DNA from: CAYSQW01 sp964433135
Lineage (GTDB): Bacteria > Acidobacteriota > Aminicenantia > Aminicenantales > Aminicenantaceae
Reading direction: 5' to 3'
DNA length: 60,174 bases
NCBI GenBank assembly: GCA_964433135.1
Contig: CAYSQW010000016.1
Span: forward strand, 1 to 60,174
Shown: piece after piece, positions 17,594-27,219 of the stretch
Layout: every line of letters begins with the position of its first letter
How positions within the stretch are numbered: position 1 is the stretch's first letter
Program-made: the position numbers and the translations under genes
The notes under the pieces: generated by a model
Database searches by the model: none
What the model was told of the DNA's origin: nothing
What the model saw: only the letters and a program-made list of their open reading frames with translations

Positions 17594-19372
17594 CTATTTT
17601 CGGGAAAAAACGATCCTTCCGTCGATAATGGTGTAATCGACCTCGGTCTTCAGGATTTCCGCTTCCGGAATCTCCAGCAGATTGCGGTCGAAGACCGTAA
17701 TATCCGCCAGTTTGCCCACTTCCAACGAACCTCGGATGTCGTCTTCAAAAGCGGCGAACGCATTGTTGATGGTGTAGGCTTTAATGGCTTCCGCAACAGA
17801 GATGCGCTGCTCGGGAAACCATCCTTCCGGCGGCGTTCCCGTCAATGTTTTTCGTGACACGGCCGCATAGATCAGATATTTCGGGTGCATATGATAAAGG
17901 GCGGCGCTGGTCCCCGGCCAATCCGAGCCGAAACTCAGCATGGCGCCGTTATCGAGAAGCGATTTAAACGCATACGCCCCTTTGCAGCGTTCGCTTCCTA
18001 TCCGCTCTTCCATCCAGCGCATGTCATCCGAAATATGGTATGGATTCACTTCAGCGATCACGTTGAGCGCTTTGAAACGAGGAAAATCCTCAGGCCGGAT
18101 CACCTGGGCATGAATAACCCGGAATCCACGAAGATCGACTCCCTCATTTTTCAAGCGTTCGTAAAGATCCAGCATTTCGGCCACGCCGCGCGTTCCGATG
18201 GCATGTACGTTGGGGACGAATCCGGCTTCCAATCCCGCCTGGATGAGATCGTACATCTTCTCCATGTTGCGGGTTTTGAATGCGGGGTCATCCGATGTAT
18301 GCAGGCGCCAGTGACCGTAATTATCGGGCTGGTCATTGTAGGGTTCGTAAAACAACGCGCCGTGCGTCCCCATAATTCCGTCGATGTATCCCTTCAGGGC
18401 TCCGTAACGCAGCCACATGTCTTTCTGTTTGGTTCCGGGATGCAGTCCCATGGTGAAGCCCTGATCCCCAAGCTCGGCGCCGCGCGAAAGATCCGGCCGC
18501 AGCCAAACCCGGCAGGTCAGCTCGCCGTTTTTCTGTAGTTCCAGGAAACGTTCCGTCTGATCCGGTTTCTCGATATCATGGACTTCGACGATCCCCGCTT
18601 CACGAAGAGCCTTGAGCGCGGCGCGGTTCTCATCCAACAATCGTTTATGAGATTTCGGCTTCATGGCCTTGGACATTTTTTCGAAAGCCGGAGAAGGCCG
18701 GAGGATGATTCCGGAGGCCCGATTGTCACGACCGATGAGCATTCCGTTCATGGCGGCTTTATCCATCCCCGCAGCTTCAAGAGCGGCGGTATTGGCCAAC
18801 CATTCCTTGGAATCGAAGCGGCAGATGAAAACCGGATTATTCGGTGTCAACTCGTCGATCATCCCGCGGTGCGGACGCCAGGATGACCTTTTCCGCGACC
18901 TGGAAGCGCCGGCATCGCCCAAGGCCCACTGTTCATAGGCGCCCCAGAGCCCGCGCGTGATCCATTCTCCCTCGTCCAGCAGGGCTACCACGCGGCCGAT
19001 TTCCTTCTTAAGTCCCTCTTCATCCGATACGGTCATCAAATTGGCATCATTGATCAAAGCTCCGGCTGAATTGAAGTGGATGTGCCCGTCGATAATGCCC
19101 GGGGTAACAAATCCCCCTTCAAGATCGATCACCCGGGTTTGCTCACCGATATATTTCTCGGCTTCTTCGCGGCTTTGACAGACCGCCGTTATCAAGTTCC
19201 CCGTTACCGCCAGGGCTTTCGCCGTAGGATTCTCGGCGTCGACGGTGTAAACGGATCCGTTCAGCAATACCAGGTCAGCCGGGACGGTTTGTTCCTGAGA
19301 ACAGCCCGTAAAACAGAGTACGACAATCAAAATACAGGATAATAGAATGGAATGAAATCGAAAAACACGCAT
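17594..19372 (-). CDS. exported lipoprotein amidohydrolase (Amidohydro_3, YtcJ-like)
   Basis: A 592-residue protein with a lipoprotein signal (lipobox FTGC, Cys24) and an Amidohydro_3 metal hydrolase domain. The HxH metal motif is in GIIDGHIHF, and a later FGSDWP carries the conserved aspartate. The family hydrolyses amide bonds in diverse substrates such as N-substituted formamides. The start at 19372 has AAGGAGGG five bases upstream; an earlier ATG would add an unlikely leader. It is probably anchored in the periplasm. Substrate unknown. Confidence 0.85.
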   Translation of the reverse strand: MRVFRFHSILLSCILIVVLCFTGCSQEQTVPADLVLLNGSVYTVDAENPTAKALAVTGNLITAVCQSREEAEKYIGEQTRVIDLEGGFVTPGIIDGHIHFNSAGALINDANLMTVSDEEGLKKEIGRVVALLDEGEWITRGLWGAYEQWALGDAGASRSRKRSSWRPHRGMIDELTPNNPVFICRFDSKEWLANTAALEAAGMDKAAMNGMLIGRDNRASGIILRPSPAFEKMSKAMKPKSHKRLLDENRAALKALREAGIVEVHDIEKPDQTERFLELQKNGELTCRVWLRPDLSRGAELGDQGFTMGLHPGTKQKDMWLRYGALKGYIDGIMGTHGALFYEPYNDQPDNYGHWRLHTSDDPAFKTRNMEKMYDLIQAGLEAGFVPNVHAIGTRGVAEMLDLYERLKNEGVDLRGFRVIHAQVIRPEDFPRFKALNVIAEVNPYHISDDMRWMEERIGSERCKGAYAFKSLLDNGAMLSFGSDWPGTSAALYHMHPKYLIYAAVSRKTLTGTPPEGWFPEQRISVAEAIKAYTINNAFAAFEDDIRGSLEVGKLADITVFDRNLLEIPEAEILKTEVDYTIIDGRIVFSRK

Positions 19373-19426
19373 GATCCCTCCTTGGAGATAGGATTGATCC
19401 GACGAATACGGATTCAAGCACAGAAG

Positions 19427-19456
19427 ATTATAATCTCATCCCAGGAATAATGTCAA
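19427..19456 (-). promoter_or_regulatory. amidohydrolase promoter
   Basis: On the minus strand TTGACA (19451-19456), an 18-bp spacer and TATAAT (19427-19432) match both consensus hexamers. It lies 55 bases upstream of the lipoprotein amidohydrolase start codon and points at it. Confidence 0.8.
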
Positions 19457-19761
19457 AAACTCAATCACTGAAAACGACCGCGATAAATTCCGAAGAATTC
19501 ACGTGCCGCGAAGCGGTGAGGTCATAAGAGAGATCCGGCCCGTGCCGTCGATCTCCACCTGATGATAACGGAAAGTGGAAACGATGTCGAATTCCCCTCT
19601 CTGAAAATGTGGCGATTTTGAGATCGGAAGGCTATCGATGGGAGGACGCCCCCCCAACCATCCGCCTGAAAAAACCATTGGGCGGGGAAGCTCAACGTTC
19701 TCTAAAACCATGGGATGAATATTTGATGGGACTTGCGTCCCGGTCTATATGGAAGAAAAGC
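19457..19761. other. unexplained intergenic stretch, possible gene remnant
   Basis: Roughly 300 bases with no supported gene. The minus strand has a short open frame ending at 19499 that encodes protein-like sequence (ending DGTGRISLMTSPLRGT), but it has no ribosome site and no recognised family. It may be the degraded end of an old gene or simply chance. Confidence 0.25.
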
Positions 19762-20151
19762 TCACCCTCCGATCTTATCCCCCATGATCTCACCCATGGG
19801 TGATTCCATCAGGCACTGGGTGAGATTCCCGTTTTCATCACGGATAAAAGTCAAGTCGTATTCCTCGCCTCCGGCGATCGTCACGGTGAACGCCAGCTCC
19901 TCGCCTTCGACGGGAACGATCTCCTCAGGAGTTTCTCCGGGGGGGCTCCCCATCAGTTTTCCATCCTCGACAAAAAATCTGACCGTCATCACATCCATTC
20001 CCATGACAAACTCATAATCCCCCGCTATCTCGGCGTATCGTTTTGCGGCGGCGGCATCCTGCTGCAGCGCCGCAACTCCGTTTGCAAGCAAAAACAGGCC
20101 GCACACAACGAACAGAAAACCGAGAGTTTCTGATTGACGACTCGTTCTCAT
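19762..20151 (-). CDS. small exported protein of unknown function
   Basis: A 129-residue protein with a signal peptide (about 1-28) and a compact beta-rich body containing YAEIAGDYEF, which resembles DUF3471-like domains found as tails on beta-lactamase-type proteins. The start at 20151 has AAGGAGG upstream. No catalytic motif was seen. It stands alone between the amidohydrolase and the divergent PilZ gene. The function is unknown. Confidence 0.6.
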   Translation of the reverse strand: MRTSRQSETLGFLFVVCGLFLLANGVAALQQDAAAAKRYAEIAGDYEFVMGMDVMTVRFFVEDGKLMGSPPGETPEEIVPVEGEELAFTVTIAGGEEYDLTFIRDENGNLTQCLMESPMGEIMGDKIGG

Positions 20152-20414
20152 ACCGAACCTCCTTATCTATAGACTCTATCATTATTTACGGATTTTCTTC
20201 GGATTGGTTCCAAGAAAGGGTGAAACATCTCCACATCGCACAGGGGCCGCCGACCTCCCTCTTGCATTTTTCTCATAAAAGAGTTAGTCTTTTTTCGTTC
20301 AGCAAAATAGATGTTTTTTCAATCTCCTTGGGGAGGATTTTGTCAAAGGGTGATAAACGGATCGATCTGAGTTAAAAGACCCGGATCGTTCGTTCTTTAT
20401 CATGGGAGCGAAGG

Positions 20415-20759
20415 ATGACGGAACAGCGCCGGCAGAAACGTATCCAGCAGGAAAACAAGGTGACCGTCCATATCGTCGACAATCAAGCGGATGTTTCCGC
20501 CGCTTCACCCTTTCTGGCTCTGACCAAGGACCTCTCTCTCGAAGGCGTAAAAATAATCACCGAGAACAAGATCCCGGAGGGCACTCTGGTTAAAATCGAG
20601 CTGACGCTTGATAAAAGCCGAAAGTTCATAAGGCTCAACGGTAGAGTGAAATGGTTGCGCAGTCTGTACGATGAAGAGGTTTATGAACTGGGGATCGAAT
20701 ATGTCGATCTGCAGCCGCGGAAGATCATAGCGCTCCTGGAACACCTCTACTGTAAATAA
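20415..20759 (+). CDS. PilZ domain protein
   Basis: A 114-residue single-domain protein. It has a basic N-terminal RRQKRIQQENKV segment like the RxxxR of PilZ domains, then TKDLSLEGVKI resembling the D/NxSxxG motif, and a terminal GIEYVDLQP strand. PilZ domains bind c-di-GMP and act on motility, pili or exopolysaccharide. GGAG precedes the start. Whether it binds the nucleotide is not provable here; the first arginine motif is intact in outline. Confidence 0.78.
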   Translation: MTEQRRQKRIQQENKVTVHIVDNQADVSAASPFLALTKDLSLEGVKIITENKIPEGTLVKIELTLDKSRKFIRLNGRVKWLRSLYDEEVYELGIEYVDLQPRKIIALLEHLYCK

Positions 20760-20841
20760 GGCCGGACGGCCGAAAAAGAATCCCCTTTTCCCTCCGGACG
20801 ATTTCCAGGACCGCTTCTTTTCCATTTGAGGGAAAAAATAC

Positions 20842-20870
20842 TTGCTAATTGGGTCTCACTCGAATAATGA
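20842..20870 (+). promoter_or_regulatory. esterase gene promoter (candidate)
   Basis: TTGCTA (20842-20847), a 17-bp spacer and TAATGA (20865-20870) are a reasonable promoter for the downstream exported esterase gene. A 7-bp hairpin (20932-20938 with 20944-20950) sits in the leader, just before the ribosome site AAAGGAGG. Confidence 0.5.
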
Positions 20871-20971
20871 TAGGATGTCGGCCGCTTAAAGCGGATGACA
20901 TCGGGATAAATTGAGGAGGCATTACGCAAGCGGCGGTCATAACGACCGCCGACCTAAAGGAGGACAAAGGG

Positions 20972-22735
20972 ATGAAAAAATCAACGAGCGGCAAAACACG
21001 GCTCTGCTTCACTCTGCTGCTGACGGTTATCGCGTCCACGGCGGTCTGCACGGGACCGAAATCCACGGAATCCCGCTGTAATTTGACATTCGGGATTTCA
21101 TTTTCGACCGACCGCAGTTCGGAAGCATTGGACGGACGCATGCTGCTGCTGATATCCAAAGACGACAGCCGCGAACCCCGCTTCCAGATCAACGACAACG
21201 CCAACTCTCAAGTGGTGTTCGGCGTCGACGTGGAGGGCCTTCAGCCCGGGGCGGAAGCCGTCTTCGACCACGGCGTATTCGGCTATCCGGTAAGAAGCAT
21301 CGCCGATATTCCCGCAGGAGAATACTGGGTGCAAGGCCTTCTCCACCGCTACGAGACTTGTCAGCTGGCAACGGGACACACGGTCAAGCTCCCCATGGAA
21401 AGGGGTGAAGGCCAGAAATGGAATCGGGCTCCCGGCAATTTCTACAGCGAGCCCCAAAAAATCAGGATCGATCCCGATAGCACGGAAAGGATCCGGATCG
21501 TCCTGGAAAACGAGATCGCCCCGATCCCCGATCCGCCGGAGACCGAATACATCAAACATGTCAGGATCCAGAGCAAACTGCTGACGGAATTCTGGGGACG
21601 CCCCATGTATCTGGGCGCTCATATTCTGATTCCTCACGGATTCGACGAGCATCCTGAAGCCCGCTACCCGTTGGTCATCAATCACGGTCACTTCCCCTAT
21701 GATTTCACAGGCTTTCGCGAAAAACCGCCGGACCCGAACCTGAAACCTGTTTACAGCGGACGCTTCAGCTGGGAGGGCTACAACATCACCCAGCAGGAAT
21801 ACGCGTACAAGTTCTACAAATACTGGACCGCTCCCGATACGCCCCGCATGCTGTTGATCATGATCCAGCACGCCACACCCTATTATGACGATTCCTACGG
21901 CGTTAATTCCGCTTCTCAGGGTCCCTGGGGAGACGCCATCATGACGGAGCTGATTCCTCATATCGAGGAAAAATTCCGCGGTATCGGCGAGGGATGGGCC
22001 CGCTTCACATACGGCGGCTCCACCGGAGGTTGGGAAGCCCTCGGCGCTCAGGTGTTTTATCCGGACGAATTCAACGGCTGCTTTGCGGCCTGCCCGGATT
22101 CCATCACCTTCGGGGCTTTCTTCATCGTCGATCTCTACAAACATAAAAACGCCTATTACCTGGACAGCCAGTGGAAGAAAACGCCTCGTCCCGGAACGCG
22201 CAACTGGTTGGGCCATTTAAACTGCACGCACGAGGACATCAATCACAAGGAACTGGCCCTCGGCTCCAAGGGGCGGTCCGGCGGCCAGTGGGACATCTAC
22301 AGCGCCGTTTATTCCCCCCAGGGGGAAGACGGCTATCCCAAACCGATCTGGGATAAGCTGACCGGGGAGATCGATCCCGAAGTGGCGGCTTACTGGCGCG
22401 AAAATTACGACCTGGGATACATCATGGAGCGCGACTGGGAAACCCTGGGCCCTAAGCTGAAAGGCAAAGTGCACATCTACTGCGGCGACATGGACAACTA
22501 TTACCTCAACAACGCCGTTTATCTGGTCGAGGATTTTCTGGAAAGCACGAAAGATCCCTATTACGACGGTGTCGTGGATTACGGCGACCGGGCCGAACAC
22601 TGTTGGAACGGCGATCATGATCAGCCCAACGCCATTTCGCGGCTGCGCTACCAGCAGATGTACGCACCCATCATGGTGCAAAGAATGCTCAAGAACCATC
22701 CGGACGGCGCCGATCTGACCAGCTGGCGCTACTGA
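20972..22735 (+). CDS. exported esterase, alpha/beta hydrolase family
   Basis: A 587-residue protein with a hydrophobic signal segment (about 8-27). The N-terminal 190 residues are a beta-rich accessory domain; the C-terminal 380 resemble the esterase D-type family, with RYPLVINHGH and a nucleophile elbow GGSTGGWE (Ser350). The likely histidine is in DRAEHCWNGDHDQ near residue 545. AAAGGAGG lies upstream of the start. It likely cleaves esters outside the cytoplasm, for example acyl groups on glycans. A strong terminator follows. Confidence 0.75.
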   Translation: MKKSTSGKTRLCFTLLLTVIASTAVCTGPKSTESRCNLTFGISFSTDRSSEALDGRMLLLISKDDSREPRFQINDNANSQVVFGVDVEGLQPGAEAVFDHGVFGYPVRSIADIPAGEYWVQGLLHRYETCQLATGHTVKLPMERGEGQKWNRAPGNFYSEPQKIRIDPDSTERIRIVLENEIAPIPDPPETEYIKHVRIQSKLLTEFWGRPMYLGAHILIPHGFDEHPEARYPLVINHGHFPYDFTGFREKPPDPNLKPVYSGRFSWEGYNITQQEYAYKFYKYWTAPDTPRMLLIMIQHATPYYDDSYGVNSASQGPWGDAIMTELIPHIEEKFRGIGEGWARFTYGGSTGGWEALGAQVFYPDEFNGCFAACPDSITFGAFFIVDLYKHKNAYYLDSQWKKTPRPGTRNWLGHLNCTHEDINHKELALGSKGRSGGQWDIYSAVYSPQGEDGYPKPIWDKLTGEIDPEVAAYWRENYDLGYIMERDWETLGPKLKGKVHIYCGDMDNYYLNNAVYLVEDFLESTKDPYYDGVVDYGDRAEHCWNGDHDQPNAISRLRYQQMYAPIMVQRMLKNHPDGADLTSWRY

Positions 22736-22755
22736 ATCACGTTATCGAAATAGAA

Positions 22756-22796
22756 AAGGCCGGGAGAACCGATGATGTTCTCCCGGCCTTTTTTTT
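22756..22796 (+). terminator. intrinsic terminator after esterase gene
   Basis: A perfect 14-bp stem (22756-22769 with 22777-22790) with a 7-nt loop is followed by a T-run. The A-rich left flank means it may also work for the convergent M28 peptidase gene whose stop is at 22823. Confidence 0.9.
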
Positions 22797-22822
22797 CCGT
22801 CTTAACGGCGATCGAGCCGAAC

Positions 22823-24949
22823 CTACTTCCGGCTGATGATCCCGCCTTTTTCAAGTAGATTTAAAAAAGCCTCGACATCCGCCAGCGGTATCGGTGCGTA
22901 TTCCGCGCTGACGGCATTGCGGATATCCAGAACGGAGCGCTTTCCATCGACAAAATTAAGCACCTCATACCCGGCGCCGTCATCATGCCGGAGGAGTTTC
23001 AATCCACTGAGATCCGCCCCTTCCCCCAACCGGTTCATGAGGTATGTCATTCCCAGAGGCCCCCTGATTTCGGGATTCCGTTCATATACGAGTTTACCGG
23101 CGGCGGTTTCCGCGGGCGAGATCCGGATCTTTTTCGGTTTTCGACCCGACATTTTACAAAGCATCCCATAATGCCCTTCGATGGATTCGAGATAGTTCTT
23201 CTGATGGGCCATGAGACTCCGCTCGGCCTGAGACAGCTGAAGAGACAGCTCCGGATCGGCGGGATCGATTTCCCGGATGGAGCGGATCGTCCCGATCTCT
23301 CTCAAAAATGCATGGCGGATGGTGTTGACCGCTTCCTTGCGGGCCGTTTCGAGATCCTTTTCCCCGCCCTTGTTGAGCATATTCAGGCTTTTCTTCATGT
23401 CACCCGCTATGCGTCCCAAACTTCTCCACATCACTTCTCCCGTCAGCGGGATCGCTTCGGAGGCGGAGGCGGCGGCGGCGAAAATACCGGAAGCGGCGGC
23501 GATCACGCCCCCCCGACGCAGGGTGGTGGGATCGCACTTGTCGGGATTGTCCTGATGCGAGTGATAGTAAGCGTCGGGCCAGGCAAGAAAGAAGACCATG
23601 GGAACATGGATCGCCCCGTCATTATATACGACCTGGTCGCTTCCGCCTTCATAGGGAACGATCTTGTAGCGGAAATTATCCCGGCTTCCCGTAGGGGATA
23701 CGATCGCTTCGGGAAGATCGTACCTGAAATCCAATCCCTCGTTGTTGGTATCCCCCACGAAATCGGCGAAATTCGCCACCACATCGTTCAGATAGTGCGG
23801 CAGAGAATCGGGGGTTCGCAGAAAGAAGTAAGTGGCGTTGTTGCGGTTGAGATACTGCGAAACCATGTCCATATTGATTCCGCAAATCATGCGGTCGATG
23901 ATTTCGGGGTGGGTGGCGGCGAAGGTGGAACTTCCGATGGTTTCCGGCACCCAGATAAAACGCAGGGTGCGGCGAAGCGGCGGGATTTCCCCTGAATCCA
24001 CCAGGCTTTTGATGGAACGGGCGATCTCGATCAGGGATGCGCTCCCGCTTGCATTGTCATTGGAACCGGCACGGTTGTGGCAGAGGTGAGCGGTAAACAC
24101 GATCTCTTCCGCCGCCAGATCGGTTCCGGGAAGGACCGCGATGACGTTTTCATATTGCGACGCATAAAGTTTGGCTTTGACCTTGGCCTCGACAACCAGT
24201 TTTTTTCCCGATTCCAGCATCCGCCGCAGCTGTTCGCCGCGCCGGTAGGATACCGTGAATCCGAAGGTCGGGGTTCTTCCATCCTCGCTGATGAAAGGAC
24301 GGATGGATGCGATCTTGACGACATCCGGGTAATCAAGAGGCCGATCGGACAAGCAGGAAATGACCCCCAGAGCGCCCCGCTTGAATACCGCCTGATTATG
24401 AATGGCTCCGGGATGACCGGTACCTAAAACCACTTTTTCGCTAACGTCCAATCCCTCATAATCTTCCGGACGGGTTCCGGAGCCGGCATAAACGAGTTCA
24501 GCCCTGACGTTGGTATCCTGGCTTTTCGGACAGAGCGACGCGGGAATCTCGGCAAAGCTGGTGATCCGTTCCCGATGCGGTTCAACCAGCCAGAGTTCAC
24601 CCATCTCTCCATCCCATCCCAGACCGGCCTGTGACATATTATAGAACGCCTTCCCGTCGGCGGGATAGGATTCGATCCGGACGTCTTCAAGACCGAATCC
24701 CCGGAGCGTGGAGGCCACATACTCCGCCGCTTGATGATATGTCCGGGACGCCGGTGTCCGACGAAATTGGCTGATATTCCTAATCTGTTCCAGCGCCCGG
24801 TCTCCGGACACCTGCTGGACGATCGCTTCGATAACCTGTTCGGGAAGCAACGTCTCCCGCGCCTGCCCGATTGCGGCGGAAGGCGACATCGCAACCGCGG
24901 CCGTGATACACACGATCAACAGACATAAAGCCCTAGAGTTTTTTTTCAT
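22823..24949 (-). CDS. exported M28-type peptidase with PqqD-like C-terminal domain
   Basis: A 708-residue exported protein: signal peptide to about residue 28, a PA-like insert (about 130-260), then an M28 zinc peptidase core. Ligand-like residues appear in TAHLCHNRAGSNDNASG and GINMDMVSQ, and in YHSHQDNPDK. The usual EE pair reads PETIGSS, where the second glutamate is threonine, a pattern seen in some aminopeptidase-like families (COG4310). The C-terminal 60 residues (VDGKRSVLDI, YAPIPLADVEAFL) resemble PqqD or a winged-helix domain. AAAAGGAG precedes the start at 24949. Confidence 0.75.
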   Translation of the reverse strand: MKKNSRALCLLIVCITAAVAMSPSAAIGQARETLLPEQVIEAIVQQVSGDRALEQIRNISQFRRTPASRTYHQAAEYVASTLRGFGLEDVRIESYPADGKAFYNMSQAGLGWDGEMGELWLVEPHRERITSFAEIPASLCPKSQDTNVRAELVYAGSGTRPEDYEGLDVSEKVVLGTGHPGAIHNQAVFKRGALGVISCLSDRPLDYPDVVKIASIRPFISEDGRTPTFGFTVSYRRGEQLRRMLESGKKLVVEAKVKAKLYASQYENVIAVLPGTDLAAEEIVFTAHLCHNRAGSNDNASGSASLIEIARSIKSLVDSGEIPPLRRTLRFIWVPETIGSSTFAATHPEIIDRMICGINMDMVSQYLNRNNATYFFLRTPDSLPHYLNDVVANFADFVGDTNNEGLDFRYDLPEAIVSPTGSRDNFRYKIVPYEGGSDQVVYNDGAIHVPMVFFLAWPDAYYHSHQDNPDKCDPTTLRRGGVIAAASGIFAAAASASEAIPLTGEVMWRSLGRIAGDMKKSLNMLNKGGEKDLETARKEAVNTIRHAFLREIGTIRSIREIDPADPELSLQLSQAERSLMAHQKNYLESIEGHYGMLCKMSGRKPKKIRISPAETAAGKLVYERNPEIRGPLGMTYLMNRLGEGADLSGLKLLRHDDGAGYEVLNFVDGKRSVLDIRNAVSAEYAPIPLADVEAFLNLLEKGGIISRK

Positions 24950-25317
24950 AGACAGCTCCTTTTCCATGGTTCTTTTCGCGCGGCCGCATCGGGCGGTCCG
25001 AGCTTTTCGTGGATTTCATCATGATCCTCTATTCCCGTCCCCTTCCTATCGACGGGGAAGGAAAGTAAAGCCGCCGCGGCCCCCCGGAACCGGATCATCC
25101 GATTCCGCCGGTCGGCCTCCAAACCCCAAACAGACCCATCGGTCTGCTTGATCAGAAAAATTTTCTGCCGTGGAAGGAAAAGCGACTTCCTCCCGGCGGC
25201 CGCGGCGGCGGCCATTTCCTGATTTTTATTCAAAACCGCCGCAGGAAATCACCGCTCAGCCCGAAACCCCCGGACTCTGCGGCAGGCGGTTTTCTTAACC
25301 GGCATCAAGAAACACGT
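24950..25317. other. intergenic stretch between divergent peptidase genes
   Basis: About 370 bases without a gene. A short hairpin (CAGACC 25131-25136 with GGTCTG 25141-25146, 4-nt loop) is the only structure seen. Open frames here lack ribosome sites and look like chance. Confidence 0.4.
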
Positions 25318-25347
25318 TTGACATCTATTTCATATACTGTATATCAT
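25318..25347 (+). promoter_or_regulatory. M24 peptidase promoter with dyad
   Basis: TTGACA (25318-25323), an 18-bp spacer and TATCAT (25342-25347) form a good promoter. The dyad ATATACTGTATAT (25332-25344) lies inside the spacer and touches the -10, a position where a repressor could act. The leader to the start codon is about 140 nt. Confidence 0.65.
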
Positions 25348-25494
25348 AATAATTCCCTAAAAATGAAGCTCAAAAATATCCTCAGCCTCACCGCAAACAG
25401 CAGAGGATATTCATCGAGCTTCAAAAGACTTCCCTCTCTGGAAGGTTGGAATCTTTTCCCTGTCAAAAGAAAAAAGCATTTAAGGAGGACGATC

Positions 25495-26958
25495 ATGCAT
25501 GACAAATCCCGGCTTTTTGTTTGTGGTATCTTGTTGTTTGCCGCTTGGAGCACCGTCGGCCTCATCGCCCAGGACATACCCTATTTCACAACCCATTTTC
25601 CCGCCGAGGAATTCGTGCAGCGCCGGGCCGCGGTTTATGAAGCCATAGGCCCCGAGGCCATCGCCGTAGTCCAGGGAGCCGCATTCCCCTACGGTTATGT
25701 GAAATTCCGGCAGTCGAACGAATTTTACTACCTCTGCGGAGTCGAAGTCCCGCATGCCTACCTGGTATTGAACGGCGCCGCGAAAACAACGGCGATCTTC
25801 CTGCCTCACCGAAACGAACGCCGCGAACGCAGTGAGGGGAAACACCTGACGGCGGAAAGCAAGGAAGAAGTCAAGCGTCTGACCGGTGTGGATGAGGTCC
25901 ACGGCACGGAATTTCTGGGTGAACATCTGGCCCGGCTTTCCTACCGCGGAGGAACCGAAACCCTCTTCACCTCCTTGTTTCCGGCCGAAGGCATGGCCGT
26001 CAGCCGGGACCTGGCCAGCATATCGATCGGCGACAACGCTTCCGATCCCTGGGACGGACGGCCTTCACGCGAAGGCCGTTTCATTCAGCTTCTCCGACAG
26101 CGTTTCCCGAAATATTCGATAAAAGACCTTTCTCCCATCCTGGATGACCTGCGGGTGATCAAAAGCCCACGCGAGATCGCGCTCATCAAAAGATCAACCC
26201 GGCTGGCCGGGGAAGCCATCGCGGAATGCATGCGCTCCACCGAACCGGGTGTTTATGAATACGAGCTCGCCGCACTGGCCCAGTATATTCACCGGCGAAA
26301 CGGCGCACAGGGAGACGCCTACTACGCTCTCGCCGCCTGCGGCCCCAACTGCGAGTTCCCCCATTATCATCGAGGCAAACGCAAGCTCGAGGACGGAGAT
26401 CTGTTTTTGCTCGACTACGCTCCGGATTACGAGTATTACATGAGCGACCTTACCCGTACCTGGCCGGCCAACGGCAAGTTCGAAGGCTGGCAGCGCGAAC
26501 TCTACGGTTTTTATGCCGGCTGCTACCAGGCCATCATCAAAGCCATGCGCCCCGGGGTCAAGGCTTCGGCCATCAAACGGAACGCCGTCGTCGAAATGGA
26601 AGCGATCTTGACCCGTTCGACTTTTTCCAAGAAAATATACGAAAACGCCTGCCGCGATTTCGTCGCAAATTATAAGTATTCCACCACGAATCCGTCGACA
26701 CGACTCGGACACTGGGTGGGAATGTCCACGCATGACGTCGGCCGCGACACCGGCCCGCTGCGGCCCGGAATGGTCTACACCATAGAGCCCGCCCTCCGCG
26801 TTCCAGAAGAACATATCTATATCCGCGCCGAAGATCTTTTCGTGGTGACCCGGGACAAAGTGGAGGTGGTTTCGGATTTTCTCCCGCTTACGATCGAGGA
26901 CATCGAACGCTGTATTCGTGAAGAAGGGCTGCTGCAAAAATATCCGGCCATCCCCTAA
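25495..26958 (+). CDS. exported Xaa-Pro aminopeptidase (M24 family)
   Basis: A 487-residue protein with a signal peptide (about 1-25), an aminopeptidase P N-terminal domain, and a pita-bread peptidase domain. Five metal ligands fit: LFLLDYAP and MSDLTRT (two aspartates), LGHWVG (histidine), TIEPAL and RAEDLF (two glutamates). It removes an N-terminal residue before proline. The start at 25495 has AAGGAGG upstream. Export to the periplasm is unusual for this enzyme, though it fits other exported peptidases here. Confidence 0.88.
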   Translation: MHDKSRLFVCGILLFAAWSTVGLIAQDIPYFTTHFPAEEFVQRRAAVYEAIGPEAIAVVQGAAFPYGYVKFRQSNEFYYLCGVEVPHAYLVLNGAAKTTAIFLPHRNERRERSEGKHLTAESKEEVKRLTGVDEVHGTEFLGEHLARLSYRGGTETLFTSLFPAEGMAVSRDLASISIGDNASDPWDGRPSREGRFIQLLRQRFPKYSIKDLSPILDDLRVIKSPREIALIKRSTRLAGEAIAECMRSTEPGVYEYELAALAQYIHRRNGAQGDAYYALAACGPNCEFPHYHRGKRKLEDGDLFLLDYAPDYEYYMSDLTRTWPANGKFEGWQRELYGFYAGCYQAIIKAMRPGVKASAIKRNAVVEMEAILTRSTFSKKIYENACRDFVANYKYSTTNPSTRLGHWVGMSTHDVGRDTGPLRPGMVYTIEPALRVPEEHIYIRAEDLFVVTRDKVEVVSDFLPLTIEDIERCIREEGLLQKYPAIP

Positions 26959-27100
26959 TCACCGGAGTCGTCTCGGAATTTCCGTCAACGGGGAGAAGAC
27001 ACCGCAAAAAGCTGAAGGCGGGAGCACCATATGAACGATTCCCTTCACAACGGTTGAACGTCTCTTCTCCTTTTGAGGACTCACCCCCGATCGCTATCCC

Positions 27101-27114
27101 GTACGGTTCTGTAC
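27101..27114. promoter_or_regulatory. small dyad upstream of sigma-54-type promoter
   Basis: GTAC repeated around GGTTCT forms a short dyad about 105 bases upstream of the sigma-54-type promoter. This is a common distance for an enhancer-binding protein site, but a 4-bp half-site is weak evidence. Confidence 0.2.
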
Positions 27115-27219
27115 ATCTCACGTCCCAGAGCGGACACTTCAGTCGGTAACACGCGAAGCTCCTCCAAACTCCCAGGGGAGATCGAGTTGATAAAATCTTT
27201 TCCAGGGATCATTTAATTT

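Noticed and set aside
16296..17636. Plus-strand open frame over the DUF5107 gene start
   Set aside because: It overlaps a well-supported gene and its promoter gap; no domain seen.
24946..25233. Minus-strand 95-codon frame upstream of the M28 peptidase gene
   Set aside because: No ribosome site, no recognised domain, and it reads into the peptidase start region.
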